Notes under the pieces: generated by a model | Seen by the model: only the letters and a program-made list of their open reading frames with translations | What the model was told of the DNA's origin: nothing | Database searches by the model: none | Assembly (NCBI GenBank): GCA_026706935.1 | Contig: JAPOXV010000026.1 | Span: 649,721-713,720, forward strand | Reading direction: 5' to 3' | Origin: Gammaproteobacteria bacterium | Lineage (GTDB): Bacteria; Pseudomonadota; Gammaproteobacteria; Pseudomonadales; Azotimanducaceae | Length of the DNA stretch: 64,000 nucleotides | Shown: positions 46,918 through 56,264 of the stretch, one piece after another | Layout of the letters: every line of letters begins with the position of its first letter | How positions within the stretch are numbered: position 1 is the stretch's first letter | Program-made: the position numbers and the translations under genes

Positions 46918-48168
46918 TTGAAATTGCCTTTCCTGCGAAAAGAAGGCGTATTGTGCGCTGACGATATCCCCCTCAGCACGATCGCAGGGCAAGTAGGGAC
47001 CCCTTGCTACGTTTATTGCTGGTCCGATATCGCTGCTCGATATCAAGAACTTGAAAGCGCACTCGGCTCCGTTGATGCGCGCATCCGCTACGCCGTCAAA
47101 GCAAACTCGAATCTTGAAGTACTAAGACGCCTCGTCGAGCTTGGTGCCGGTTTCGACATCGTATCAGGAGGGGAATTAGAACGGGTCATTCGAGCAGGAG
47201 CTACGCCTTCTAACGTCGTTTTTTCGGGTGTCGGTAAATCGCATCAAGAGATCAGCTTTGCCTTGAAAGCGGGAATCGGCTGCCTGAATGTTGAAAGTGT
47301 CGCGGAAACGTATCGGATCGCAGAGATTGCTGAACGACTGACAATCACAGCACCTGTTGCCATTCGAGTGAATCCTGATATCGATGTGGATACGCATCCC
47401 TACATCGCGACAGGGATGCGCGAGAACAAATTTGGGATGCCGGAGACCGATGCCTTTCAATTGGCGATTGAAATTGCGAATGACCTGCCGTATTTGGAGT
47501 TTGTGGGACTCGCCTGCCATATCGGTTCGCAGCTAACTGAAATCGAACCTTACGAGGATTCGCTGGACGCCTTGATCGAGCTACGATCGCGACTTCTCGA
47601 AGAAGGGGTGACGTGTGCGGTGATTGATATAGGCGGTGGATTCGGCATTACGTATGCGGATGAGGTGCCGTTTTCGTTCACAGACCTAGGAGAGTTGCTT
47701 TCACAACGCCTGTTGCAGGATATTGAAGTGGACGTGGAACCAGGTCGTTCTTTAGTTGGCGGCGCGGGTGTCCTATTGACGCGCGTTGAGTACTTAAAAC
47801 CGGCGACCCGTACCGGATATCTCGATTTTTGCATCGTCGATGCCGCAATGAACGACTTGATAAGACCTGCGTTATATGAAGCGTTCCATGGTGTTGAGAA
47901 AGTGAACAATACTGAGGGTCGAAAACGCGAGTGGAATATCGTTGGACCCATCTGCGAAACAGGGGATTTTCTCGCGACCGCGAGACCGTTAGCGATACAG
48001 GAAGGAGACTTATTGGCGATTCGCGACGTCGGTGCCTATGGTTTCGTCATGAGTTCAAACTACAACTCGCGCTTGCGACCGGCAGAAGTCGTTATAGAGG
48101 GGGATTCCTGGACGGTTGCGCGACGTCGAGAATCGATGACTGACTTGCTGAATCTCGAAGAGGCGTGA
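46918..48168 (+). CDS. lysA: Diaminopimelate decarboxylase
   Basis: 416 aa from a TTG. LysA decarboxylates meso-diaminopimelate to lysine with PLP. The PLP Lys is in RIRYAVKANSNLEVLRRL near residue 60, GGFGIT near residue 240 binds phosphate, and EPGRSLVGGAGVL near 280 and GPICETGDFLA near 345 complete the site. The first 20 residues (LRKEGVLCADDIPLSTIA) follow the usual pattern. It is 10 nt before dapF, in the standard gammaproteobacterial lysA-dapF-DUF484-xerC-HAD order. Confidence 0.96.
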   Translation: MKLPFLRKEGVLCADDIPLSTIAGQVGTPCYVYCWSDIAARYQELESALGSVDARIRYAVKANSNLEVLRRLVELGAGFDIVSGGELERVIRAGATPSNVVFSGVGKSHQEISFALKAGIGCLNVESVAETYRIAEIAERLTITAPVAIRVNPDIDVDTHPYIATGMRENKFGMPETDAFQLAIEIANDLPYLEFVGLACHIGSQLTEIEPYEDSLDALIELRSRLLEEGVTCAVIDIGGGFGITYADEVPFSFTDLGELLSQRLLQDIEVDVEPGRSLVGGAGVLLTRVEYLKPATRTGYLDFCIVDAAMNDLIRPALYEAFHGVEKVNNTEGRKREWNIVGPICETGDFLATARPLAIQEGDLLAIRDVGAYGFVMSSNYNSRLRPAEVVIEGDSWTVARRRESMTDLLNLEEA

Positions 48169-48178
48169 GTTTTCCATC

Positions 48179-49030
48179 GTGAAGTTCACGAAGATGCATG
48201 CACTAGGGAACGATTTCTTAGTAATCGATGCCGTTCAACAACAAATCGAGTTACGAACTGACTGGATTCGAACGGCTGGAGATCGTCATAGAGGTGTCGG
48301 ATTTGACCAATTGTTGCAAATCAATGCGCTTCACGAGGATTGCGCGGACTTCGAGTTAGTTATCTACAACAATGATGGCAGTTCCGCACAGCAATGTGGG
48401 AACGGTACGCTATGTGTTGCACGGTTTGTGAGTGAAGAAAATCTCAGTGCAAGCCCGACTGTTTCATTCAAAACCCTTGGTGGTATCGTCAACGCCCAGA
48501 TACTAGGCACTGATGCCGATGGGAATGAGCTCGCACGAGCAGAACTCGGCGTGCCGACTACTGATCCGGCGTGCGTGCCTTTCGTTGCTGAATCACTTCA
48601 TCTTGTACACGAAATCGACTTAGAGCTTGACGCTTTACCAACGATTCGTCTCATTCCGATTGGGATGGGAAATCCGCACGCCGTCGTCTTCATAAATGAA
48701 ACTTGCGAACTCAACTTGGGGGCGGTCTCGAACGCGATACAAGCAAACGAACGATTTCCAGAGTCGGTGAACGTCGAATTCGTAGAGCTAGTTGATCGTA
48801 ATCTCATTCGGCTCCGCGTATTTGAACGAGGTGTGGGAGAGACATTAGCTTGTGGCACCGGTGCATGTGCGGCAGTGACCGCCGCAAGGCTTGCTGGTCA
48901 CGTTGAAAGCCGCGTCACGGTCCAGCAAGTGGGAGGTACTGTCTCGGTGGATTGGACGGGACCGGATCACCCTATCTCATTAACTGCATCCACCTCACGC
49001 GTCTTTGATGGGGAGATCCAGCTTGACTAA
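48179..49030 (+). CDS. dapF: Diaminopimelate epimerase
   Basis: 283 aa from GTG. DapF converts LL- to meso-diaminopimelate, for both lysine and peptidoglycan. The start KFTKMHALGNDFLVID is diagnostic. The two catalytic Cys lie in SSAQQCGNGTLC (near residue 81) and ETLACGTGACAAV (near residue 226). Length matches the family. Its stop overlaps the DUF484 gene, whose TTG start is 7 nt upstream of the dapF stop. Confidence 0.96.
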   Translation: MKFTKMHALGNDFLVIDAVQQQIELRTDWIRTAGDRHRGVGFDQLLQINALHEDCADFELVIYNNDGSSAQQCGNGTLCVARFVSEENLSASPTVSFKTLGGIVNAQILGTDADGNELARAELGVPTTDPACVPFVAESLHLVHEIDLELDALPTIRLIPIGMGNPHAVVFINETCELNLGAVSNAIQANERFPESVNVEFVELVDRNLIRLRVFERGVGETLACGTGACAAVTAARLAGHVESRVTVQQVGGTVSVDWTGPDHPISLTASTSRVFDGEIQLD

Positions 49031-49640
49031 ACGAGAACGTAATGTCGTTTCGCTAACAGATGTTCGGTTGCCTGAACTGCGCGCTGAAATCGCCGACCTT
49101 CGAGAGCGTTTGCAGAACGTAACAGAGATATTCAATGAAAACGAACAGAGTTTTAAGATCATAGCTGAAATCGCATTGGCTCTTCAACAATGTGAGTCGG
49201 TTGAAGATCTCGACGATGCTGTGGGTGGTGCGATGATCGAACGGTCGGCCGATCACGCACGTTTCTATGTTGAACAACCCGAGCTGTATTGGACCGAGTT
49301 GAAACACGTAAGAGCCCTCAATTCGCTAAACAGTTCTCTATCTGAATCCCTGGCAGCGTTGACGTTTACAAAATGTGAAGCCTGCCGCAGCGAAACGTAT
49401 AAGGCTCTTCTTGACGTGAACGTGATCGATCCAGCTTCGTTAGCGCAAATACCAGTATCACATCGATCATTAAAAGGCGTGCTAATCATCGGCGCAGAGG
49501 ACCCCGATTTCTTTGCCAACGATGTGGGTACCCTATTTCTGGATTTTCTCGGCGCTACTTTGGCGTGCTCGGCAAACCGAATCTTGGCGAAATCAAGCAC
49601 GAATTCGTTCGATGGAGACTCGCTCGAAACCGCATCGTGA
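49023..49640 (+). CDS. DUF484 family protein
   Basis: About 205 aa from TTG 49023, chosen because GGGGAG ends 7 nt ahead; an ATG at 49008 would lie deeper within dapF. DUF484 proteins contain a GAF-like domain of unknown function and in gammaproteobacteria sit between dapF and xerC, exactly as here. Residues 10-45 form a coiled coil (LRAEIADLRERLQNVTEIF), and the GAF-like part ends in SLKGVLIIGAEDPDFFANDVGT. Its stop overlaps the xerC GTG (GTGA). A role with XerC has been supposed from synteny only. Confidence 0.85.
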   Translation: MTKRERNVVSLTDVRLPELRAEIADLRERLQNVTEIFNENEQSFKIIAEIALALQQCESVEDLDDAVGGAMIERSADHARFYVEQPELYWTELKHVRALNSLNSSLSESLAALTFTKCEACRSETYKALLDVNVIDPASLAQIPVSHRSLKGVLIIGAEDPDFFANDVGTLFLDFLGATLACSANRILAKSSTNSFDGDSLETAS

Positions 49641-50521
49641 AAGCCGTCGTTTTACCAAAAGTCTGTGAAGATTTTCTCGCCTACCTAAGAATCGAGAAGG
49701 AATACTCACCCGCGACTATCGAGGCCTACGAAAGAGATTTGACGAAATTCTGTGTTGAGCAACAGGATGTCCTTTCCGCTACGCCAGACAACGTCAAGCA
49801 GTTTATTGCGCGATTGAATCGGAAAGGGCTAGCGGCAAGCTCGATCAGTCGTACGCTGTCGTGCCTACGTTCTTTTTATCGCTACGCAATACGTGAAGGA
49901 TGGAGTACGTCCAATCCCGCAGAAGTAATCCGTAATCCAAAAGGTTCATCACGTTTACCGAAAACGCTGGATGTCGATCAAATGAACTACCTGTTAGACG
50001 TGGAACCACAGACGCGGTTAGAGAAGCGCGATCGCGCGATGTTCGAACTTATGTATTCAGGCGGAATCAGATTACAGGAGCTTGTCGGTATCGACATCAA
50101 GGACGTTGATCTGAAAGAAGGGTTAGTCCACGTAACTGGTAAGGGAAATAAAGCGCGACTCGCACCTATCGGTAGGGGTGCGAAGAAGGCAATAAACACT
50201 TGGCTTGGTGTGAGGGGGCGATTCGACCTGAGCGACCCGTTATTTACTTCTAATCAAGGTAAGCGGTTATCACCGCGTTCGGTACAGACGCGATTGAAAG
50301 CGTACGGTGTCAAGCTACTTGGTTCAAGTAGTTTACATCCACACATGTTACGTCATAGCTTCGCTACGCATATGCTGGAAAGCAGTGGCGACTTACGTGC
50401 TGTGCAGGAGCTATTGGGACATGAGAACATAAGCACGACACAGGTTTACACGCACCTCGATTCAGGTTATTTGGCGAAGGTATACGAAAAAGCTCACCCT
50501 CGAGCGAAGCGTCAATCGTGA
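49637..50521 (+). CDS. xerC: Tyrosine recombinase
   Basis: 294 aa from GTG 49637, which overlaps the DUF484 stop; an upstream TTG would add an unrelated 24-residue leader. XerC with XerD resolves chromosome dimers at dif. The N-terminal SAM-like domain has FLAYLRIEKEYSPATIEAY, and the catalytic domain shows Arg in SGGIRLQELVGID, Lys in GKGNKARL, HxxR in HPHMLRHSFATHML, His in LGHENISTTQ and Tyr in VYTHL. All catalytic residues are present. Synteny with dapF and the HAD gene distinguishes it from XerD. Confidence 0.94.
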   Translation: MKAVVLPKVCEDFLAYLRIEKEYSPATIEAYERDLTKFCVEQQDVLSATPDNVKQFIARLNRKGLAASSISRTLSCLRSFYRYAIREGWSTSNPAEVIRNPKGSSRLPKTLDVDQMNYLLDVEPQTRLEKRDRAMFELMYSGGIRLQELVGIDIKDVDLKEGLVHVTGKGNKARLAPIGRGAKKAINTWLGVRGRFDLSDPLFTSNQGKRLSPRSVQTRLKAYGVKLLGSSSLHPHMLRHSFATHMLESSGDLRAVQELLGHENISTTQVYTHLDSGYLAKVYEKAHPRAKRQS

Positions 50522-51219
50522 CGATCGAACTCGTTACCTTTGATCTTGACAACACGCTCTGGGAATCTCACCAAGTTATCCTTCGTGCAACAAAGGAAAC
50601 GAATACATGGATCGGTGAGAACGTTCCCGAACATGCTTCCTTAAGCGGTGAGAGACTCAAGGAATTAAGCGACACCGTACGGCAGGAACACCCGGAGATC
50701 GCTCACGATGTGAGCGCGTTTCGGATTGCTTATATGGAACGTTGCTTTCGAGAGGTAGGCTTAAAGGTTAAAGATGCGCGTCGTTTCGCACGAGACGCCT
50801 TCGAAGTGTTTATTCACTGGCGTTGCCAAGTTGATCCTTATCCTGACGCTATACGTCTTCTAGCTGACTTAAGCAGCACGTATCAACTTGCTTCCATCAC
50901 GAACGGTAATGCGAATGTGTCTCGGACTTCGATCGATCAGTACTTTTCATTCAATATCAGCGCTGAAAACGCTGGGGCTGCGAAACCATCACCAAGGATC
51001 TTTCGCCTCGCGCTTGAATTAGGTGGCGTCTCAGAACCGTGGAGAGCCATTCATGTCGGTGACAGCTTAAGGGAAGACATAGAAGGTGCAGCGAATGCGG
51101 GAATGAAAACTGTTTGGTTGGATCACGAACGCGAACCAACAGACAGTGTTGCCTCAGCGGTCGTACATGAACTGACGGATGTTCGGCAAGCGATTCAATC
51201 GATCGAAGCTGGGGACTGA
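50518..51219 (+). CDS. HAD-superfamily hydrolase, YigB-like
   Basis: 233 aa from GTG overlapping the xerC stop by 4 nt. The HAD motifs are DLDNTLWES (nucleophile Asp near residue 9), SITNGN near residue 125, Lys in AGAAKPSPRIF near 150 and GDSLREDIEGAANAGM near 176. In E. coli the gene in this position, yigB, is a flavin-mononucleotide phosphatase; the same activity is plausible here. It ends the lysA-dapF-DUF484-xerC run. Confidence 0.88.
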   Translation: MTIELVTFDLDNTLWESHQVILRATKETNTWIGENVPEHASLSGERLKELSDTVRQEHPEIAHDVSAFRIAYMERCFREVGLKVKDARRFARDAFEVFIHWRCQVDPYPDAIRLLADLSSTYQLASITNGNANVSRTSIDQYFSFNISAENAGAAKPSPRIFRLALELGGVSEPWRAIHVGDSLREDIEGAANAGMKTVWLDHEREPTDSVASAVVHELTDVRQAIQSIEAGD

Positions 51220-51250
51220 CGGCCTTTCAGTCGAAGTCAACACGTCTTTG

Positions 51251-52615
51251 TTACGAAATAACGTTCGCCTCAAGGTAGCTTCTTACCTTTTCCTGGTCCG
51301 CGGGTAGCTTCACTTTTCTAGCCTGCTTCTCGTAGAGTGCATCAAGGCGCGGGTGACGTGCTAACGACTTGCCGATAGCCTCATTGACCGCATTGGGAAA
51401 TTTCGCAGGATGCGCAGTTGCAAGGCATATAACGGGACCGTCTGATCGTGCGTGAGCGGCTGCGGCAACGCCAACCGCAGTATGCGGATCGACGAGGTAT
51501 CCAAAGCGTTCCCATGTGTCACGGATGGTCTTCAAGGTTTCATCTGTGTCGACTCGATGAGCGTCGATGGTCGTATCGACGTGTCCGTTCCGATGAAGCA
51601 CCGCATGGTTTTTTTCGGCGAATTCTTGCATGAATTGCACAAGTCGCTCGGAATCCCCATCTAAGTACAAGTAGATGAACCGCTCAAGATTGCTAGCAAC
51701 TTGAATGTCCATAGATGGACTTAGTGTCTGTTGAACTGCACCTCGTTTGTATTCACCGCTGACGAAGAACCGCGCAAGGATGTCATTTTCGTTGGTTCCG
51801 AGAATTAAGCGTCGAATGGGTGCGCCCATTTGCATGGCGAGAATCGCGGACAGGATGTTTCCGAAATTTCCGGTCGGAACACTGAACGTCACCGGTTCGT
51901 TGTAACGAAGGGTCGCGTACACGTAATACACAATCTGGACCATGATCCGAGCCCAGTTGATCGAATTGACCGCGCCAAGACTTGCACTGCGCTTGAACTC
52001 GATGTCATTGAATATGGACTTGAGGATCCGCTGGCAGTCGTCAAAACTACCGTCGATTGCAAGGCAATGGACATTCCTCTCTCGAACGGTCGTCATCTGC
52101 AACTCCTGCAGCCGACTTGTACGTCCGTCTGGAAACATGATGAAGATACCGATCCCGTCGCGACCTTGTACACCTGCGATAGCTGCACTACCAGTGTCGC
52201 CACTGGTGGCACCAAGTATGTTTAGTACTTGGTTTCGCGTATTCAGTGTGTGTTCAAACAACCGCCCCAACACTTGCAGAGCCACATCTTTGAACGCTAA
52301 TGTCGGACCGTGAAAAAGCTCGAGGACGTGTAAATCGTCAATCTTGACTAAAGGCACGATGTCATCGTCATCGAATGTCGAGAATGCTTCATCAAGAATT
52401 GCGCGAAGAATCAGTGAATCGATGTCGGTTGCATACAGCGATACGATTTCGTATGCGAGTTCGGTGAATGAGAGATCTCTGAAGGACTCCCAACGCTCGG
52501 TTAGTTGGGGATATCGCGCCGGGAGATAAAGACCGCCATCTTCCGCTTGCCCTTCAAGTAAAGCCTGTTCGAAACTGACGGGTTTAACGCCACCTCGCGT
52601 GGAGACGTATTGCAT
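51251..52615 (-). CDS. thrC: Threonine synthase
   Basis: 454 aa, longer gammaproteobacterial/fungal-type enzyme. ThrC converts O-phosphohomoserine to threonine with PLP. YVSTRGGVKPVSFEQALLEG at the start, the PLP Lys in FHGPTLAFKDVALQ (near residue 112), LGATSGDTGSAAI near 140 and SVPTGNFGNILSA near 240 are diagnostic. Homoserine dehydrogenase (hom), which often precedes thrC, is not in the adjacent sequence. It lies 83 nt downstream of glnK on the same strand. Confidence 0.95.
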   Translation of the reverse strand: MQYVSTRGGVKPVSFEQALLEGQAEDGGLYLPARYPQLTERWESFRDLSFTELAYEIVSLYATDIDSLILRAILDEAFSTFDDDDIVPLVKIDDLHVLELFHGPTLAFKDVALQVLGRLFEHTLNTRNQVLNILGATSGDTGSAAIAGVQGRDGIGIFIMFPDGRTSRLQELQMTTVRERNVHCLAIDGSFDDCQRILKSIFNDIEFKRSASLGAVNSINWARIMVQIVYYVYATLRYNEPVTFSVPTGNFGNILSAILAMQMGAPIRRLILGTNENDILARFFVSGEYKRGAVQQTLSPSMDIQVASNLERFIYLYLDGDSERLVQFMQEFAEKNHAVLHRNGHVDTTIDAHRVDTDETLKTIRDTWERFGYLVDPHTAVGVAAAAHARSDGPVICLATAHPAKFPNAVNEAIGKSLARHPRLDALYEKQARKVKLPADQEKVRSYLEANVIS

Positions 52616-52698
52616 GGATTGTGTATTAGCGCGACGCGTCGTCGAGTACGTTCCAGATCAGATGTCACGCATCGTGACAGTGCAGGTGTTGGACGGAT

Positions 52699-53067
<369 letters not shown>

Positions 53068-53149
53068 CTACTTCGCAGATGGTCGAAGAAAATCATGTTA
53101 GCTACGGTGGCTCGGTGCGTTCTAGATAAATGTGGTTAAAACGACGAAA

Positions 53150-53173
53150 AACGCGCGGAAAGGACCGCGCGTT
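53150..53173 (-). terminator. Intrinsic terminator after amtB
   Basis: A perfect 9-bp stem, AACGCGCGG (53150-53158) and CCGCGCGTT (53165-53173), encloses a 6-nt loop. On the minus strand it is followed by a short T-run (TTTCGTCGTTTT). It lies about 48 nt after the amtB stop and would end the TorF-glnK-amtB transcript before the second glnK. Confidence 0.72.
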
Positions 53174-53220
53174 CTTCCCTTATTTAGCGACTACGTCCTT
53201 GTGTCGCTGATATACCTCTA

Positions 53221-54456
53221 TTAAGGTGCGTTGACAAATTCAGGATAGGCCTCGATACCAACTTCAGCGTAGTCAACGCCAGACTCTTCGTCTTCCTCAG
53301 AGACCCGTATTCCCATCGTCACTTTCAGGATTGCCCATACGATGGCTGTTGCGACTCCGACAAAACCGATGATCGAAACGATGCCTAGTAACTGAGCACC
53401 GATTGTCGCTTCAGGATTCGTGTAGCACACGGCAAGCAATCCCCAGATACCGCATACCCCGTGTACGCTAATCGCACCAACTGGATCGTCAACCTTTAGA
53501 TATCTGTCCATCACGATGATGGAACCGAACACGATTGCACCGCCAACTGCCCCCGTAAATAACGCCAGAGCCGCGGATCCTGCCGCAGGCTCTGCCGTGA
53601 TTGAAACCAAGCCAGCCAACGCACCGTTCAACGCCATGGTTAGATCTGCTTTACCGAAGATCGCCCGCGCAAGTATCAGGGCGACAACCAGTCCGCCACA
53701 CGCCGCGATATTCGTGTTCACGAAAATCTGTGCGACGACGTTCGCTTCTTCGAAATTCGAAATGATGAGTTCAGAGCCACCGTTGAAACCGAACCAGCCG
53801 AACCAAAGTATGAACATACCTAGAGTCGCCAATGGCATGTTGCAGCCTGGAAGAGCGTGCACTTCACCACTCGGACCGTACTTGCCTCGACGTGCACCTA
53901 GAAACAGGACGCCGGTAAACGCGGCGACCGCACCGCAAAGATGAACGACACCGGAACCGGCAAAGTCGAGAAATCCTTGTTCGTCTAAGAAGCCGCCGCC
54001 CCATTTCCACATGCCCTGAATGGGATAGATGAATCCTGTCAATACAACCGCGAATATCAGAAATGCCCATAGTTTCATTCGCTCAGCCACAGCGCCAGAC
54101 ACGATCGACATGGCGGTCGCGACGAACACGACCTGGAAGAAATAGTCGGCACGGGCGGAATAGGTACCCTCTCCAACCGCACTGTTCTCTTCTCCAATCA
54201 ACAGTCCGAATGAAGGTAAAACACCACCACTGTCCGCACCGCCAACGTACATGATGTGATATCCGATAAACAGATACATAATGCAAGCGATCGCGTAAAG
54301 TGCGACGTTCTTAGTCAGAATTTCTGCGGTGTTTTTCGCTCGGACCATCCCTGACTCGAGCATCGAAAATCCGCAAGCCATGAACATGACCAACACGGCG
54401 GTCATGAGCATATACAGCGTGTCTAACGCGTAGTTGGTTTCTAGCAGAGGTTCCAC
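53221..54456 (-). CDS. amtB: Ammonium transporter
   Basis: 411 aa with 11 membrane segments. AmtB conducts ammonium across the inner membrane; GlnK binding closes it. ACGFSMLESGMVRAKNT near residue 28 is the family start, and later GWFGFNGGSEL and SVHGVCGIWGLLAV contain the twin-His pore (His in VVHLCGAVAAF and in SVHGVCG). The C-terminal tail, MGIRVSEEDEESGVDYAEVG, is the usual regulatory segment. No cleavable signal peptide is obvious. It is preceded by glnK (31 nt) and TorF, and followed by an intrinsic terminator. Confidence 0.95.
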   Translation of the reverse strand: MEPLLETNYALDTLYMLMTAVLVMFMACGFSMLESGMVRAKNTAEILTKNVALYAIACIMYLFIGYHIMYVGGADSGGVLPSFGLLIGEENSAVGEGTYSARADYFFQVVFVATAMSIVSGAVAERMKLWAFLIFAVVLTGFIYPIQGMWKWGGGFLDEQGFLDFAGSGVVHLCGAVAAFTGVLFLGARRGKYGPSGEVHALPGCNMPLATLGMFILWFGWFGFNGGSELIISNFEEANVVAQIFVNTNIAACGGLVVALILARAIFGKADLTMALNGALAGLVSITAEPAAGSAALALFTGAVGGAIVFGSIIVMDRYLKVDDPVGAISVHGVCGIWGLLAVCYTNPEATIGAQLLGIVSIIGFVGVATAIVWAILKVTMGIRVSEEDEESGVDYAEVGIEAYPEFVNAP

Positions 54457-54487
54457 GTTTCGTCTCCTTTAGTTCGTTCAGACGTCG

Positions 54488-54934
<447 letters not shown>

Positions 54935-55624
54935 TTAGAGTGATTTACTCAGCGATAAAACGAGTCGACCTTCGCCTAGTTCGTTGTCTTCGATATTGGT
55001 TCCGACGACACTTAGACCGAGATCGATGCCACTAATGGGCACACTCACGCCAACTGAGTAGTCGATATACGAGTCCTCACCTTCGCCTGCAATGTCGTCG
55101 GCTGAATTCAGACCGACGCTCGCGCTAAAGTCGACATTCTCGCCGAGGGTCGTTCCGTAGCCAATCGATAGATAGTTGAATTGCCAGTCGTTGACACCGA
55201 CGTAACTTGGCGAATATACGAAGCCGAGGCTAATAGAGCCCATATCCAGACTCGCGCCGATTTCCTGATAGTCCAGGTTTTCGCCGTCACCGGGATACTC
55301 GAGCTGGACTAATGAAAAACTTACTGACGTCGTGTCGTTGAGTGATTGAGTAAAACCGACATAGAGATCTAATTCTTGACTTGTGCCCCCGTCACCGTAG
55401 TTGACGTTTGATGCCCAAGTCCCAAACGAAAACCCATTGTCGAGCTCGTAGTCGAAACCACCTTGAATTGCAGGTAGTAGATTCGTTTGAGATACACCGC
55501 GGAATGAGTAGTCGGACGCAATTGTCACATTCCCAGAGAATCCGCCGTCATCTTCATCGGCGAACGCAGGTATACATGTAAGCACAGCTGCGACGCAGCC
55601 AATGAAAACGTGTTTTATGCGCAT
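54935..55624 (-). CDS. TorF family putative outer-membrane porin
   Basis: 229 aa from ATG 55622-55624, preceded by AGGAGGAA 6 nt ahead; a longer frame to 55687 runs through the sigma-54 promoter and is not real. Residues 1-23 are a signal peptide (VFIGCVAAVLTCIPAFAD). The mature part is all beta with repeated alternating strands (FSGNVTIASDYSFRGVSQTN is the TIGR02001/TorF opening), ending in VLSLSKSL, an aromatic-poor but beta-type end. Such proteins are often next to glnK-amtB in proteobacteria. Likely function: nitrogen-limitation porin; substrate unknown. Confidence 0.86.
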   Translation of the reverse strand: MRIKHVFIGCVAAVLTCIPAFADEDDGGFSGNVTIASDYSFRGVSQTNLLPAIQGGFDYELDNGFSFGTWASNVNYGDGGTSQELDLYVGFTQSLNDTTSVSFSLVQLEYPGDGENLDYQEIGASLDMGSISLGFVYSPSYVGVNDWQFNYLSIGYGTTLGENVDFSASVGLNSADDIAGEGEDSYIDYSVGVSVPISGIDLGLSVVGTNIEDNELGEGRLVLSLSKSL

Positions 55625-55670
55625 GACTTGTTCCTCCTGAGTCAAGCGGTCTAAAGCGTTTCCTTGTTTA

Positions 55671-55687
55671 AGCAAATACCGTGCCAA
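55671..55687 (-). promoter_or_regulatory. Sigma-54 promoter of the TorF-glnK-amtB operon
   Basis: On the minus strand the sequence is TTGGCACGGTATTTGCT, matching the RpoN consensus TTGGCACG-N4-TTGCT with GG and GC separated by 10 nt. It ends about 47 nt before the TorF ATG, a normal leader. This implies activation by NtrC under nitrogen limitation; I did not find a convincing pair of NtrC sites in the 100 nt upstream. Confidence 0.88.
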
Positions 55688-55788
55688 CTAAGAAACGAGG
55701 TTGTTAGCTAACTATATGGCGAAATCTGCGCAGTGCAAGTATTCGATTGGTAGAAAATTGATCATTTATTCGATATTACGTGCTCAAT

Positions 55789-56259
55789 TTATGTGCGCCG
55801 CCAGATTTGACCTCGTTCACGAACCGGATCTAGCAAGGACAAATCGCCTCGATGAACAGTAAAACCTTCAGGATATGGGGCACGCGCGGGTAACCCAATG
55901 GCTGCCATAACGCGGTTATCAAGGTAGTAACACTCGACGGCTGGTAACGCCAGGATCAATAGGAATCGTCGATCCTGTTCGTGTAATTGACGTAGCGTCT
56001 CGTCCTGCAATTCTCGGTTTAGTTCCGTGTATCGCATCTGATGCGATGAAGATGCTTGAGCGTCCAGTTCGGTTAGTTGGCGCCTAATCTCTTCGAAGGA
56101 CTCAGGATAGCGTTCTAGGATGTATTCGAATACCCCAACGTCCGCCGCACTAGGTTTTTGCCGTGTTGGATCTTCAGGTATCAACTGATCCAAAACGACG
56201 TCAAAAATCGCGCGTTGAACCGCGTTGAGTGGACTATCTGAGGTAATTGGTTGATTCAC
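55789..56259 (-). CDS. Gluconate 2-dehydrogenase subunit 3-like protein
   Basis: 156 aa. The family is the small, often exported partner of GMC dehydrogenases. The sequence has the helix LNAVQRAIFDVVLDQLIPED near the start and YLDNRVMAAIGLPARAPYPEG, typical of the family. No twin-arginine signal is visible at the N-terminus, unlike many subunit-3 proteins, so this complex may be cytoplasmic. It begins 5 nt after the GMC stop and is probably co-transcribed. Confidence 0.8.
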   Translation of the reverse strand: MNQPITSDSPLNAVQRAIFDVVLDQLIPEDPTRQKPSAADVGVFEYILERYPESFEEIRRQLTELDAQASSSHQMRYTELNRELQDETLRQLHEQDRRFLLILALPAVECYYLDNRVMAAIGLPARAPYPEGFTVHRGDLSLLDPVRERGQIWRRT

Positions 56260-56264
56260 GATGC

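Noticed and set aside
49565-49636. N-terminal extension of XerC
   Set aside because: It runs inside the DUF484 gene in another frame. The GTG at 49637 overlaps the DUF484 stop and begins where XerC similarity begins.
55625-55687. N-terminal extension of the TorF porin reading MARYLLKQG...
   Set aside because: The extension overlaps the sigma-54 promoter and the Shine-Dalgarno. The signal peptide starts at ATG 55624, so these codons are not translated.
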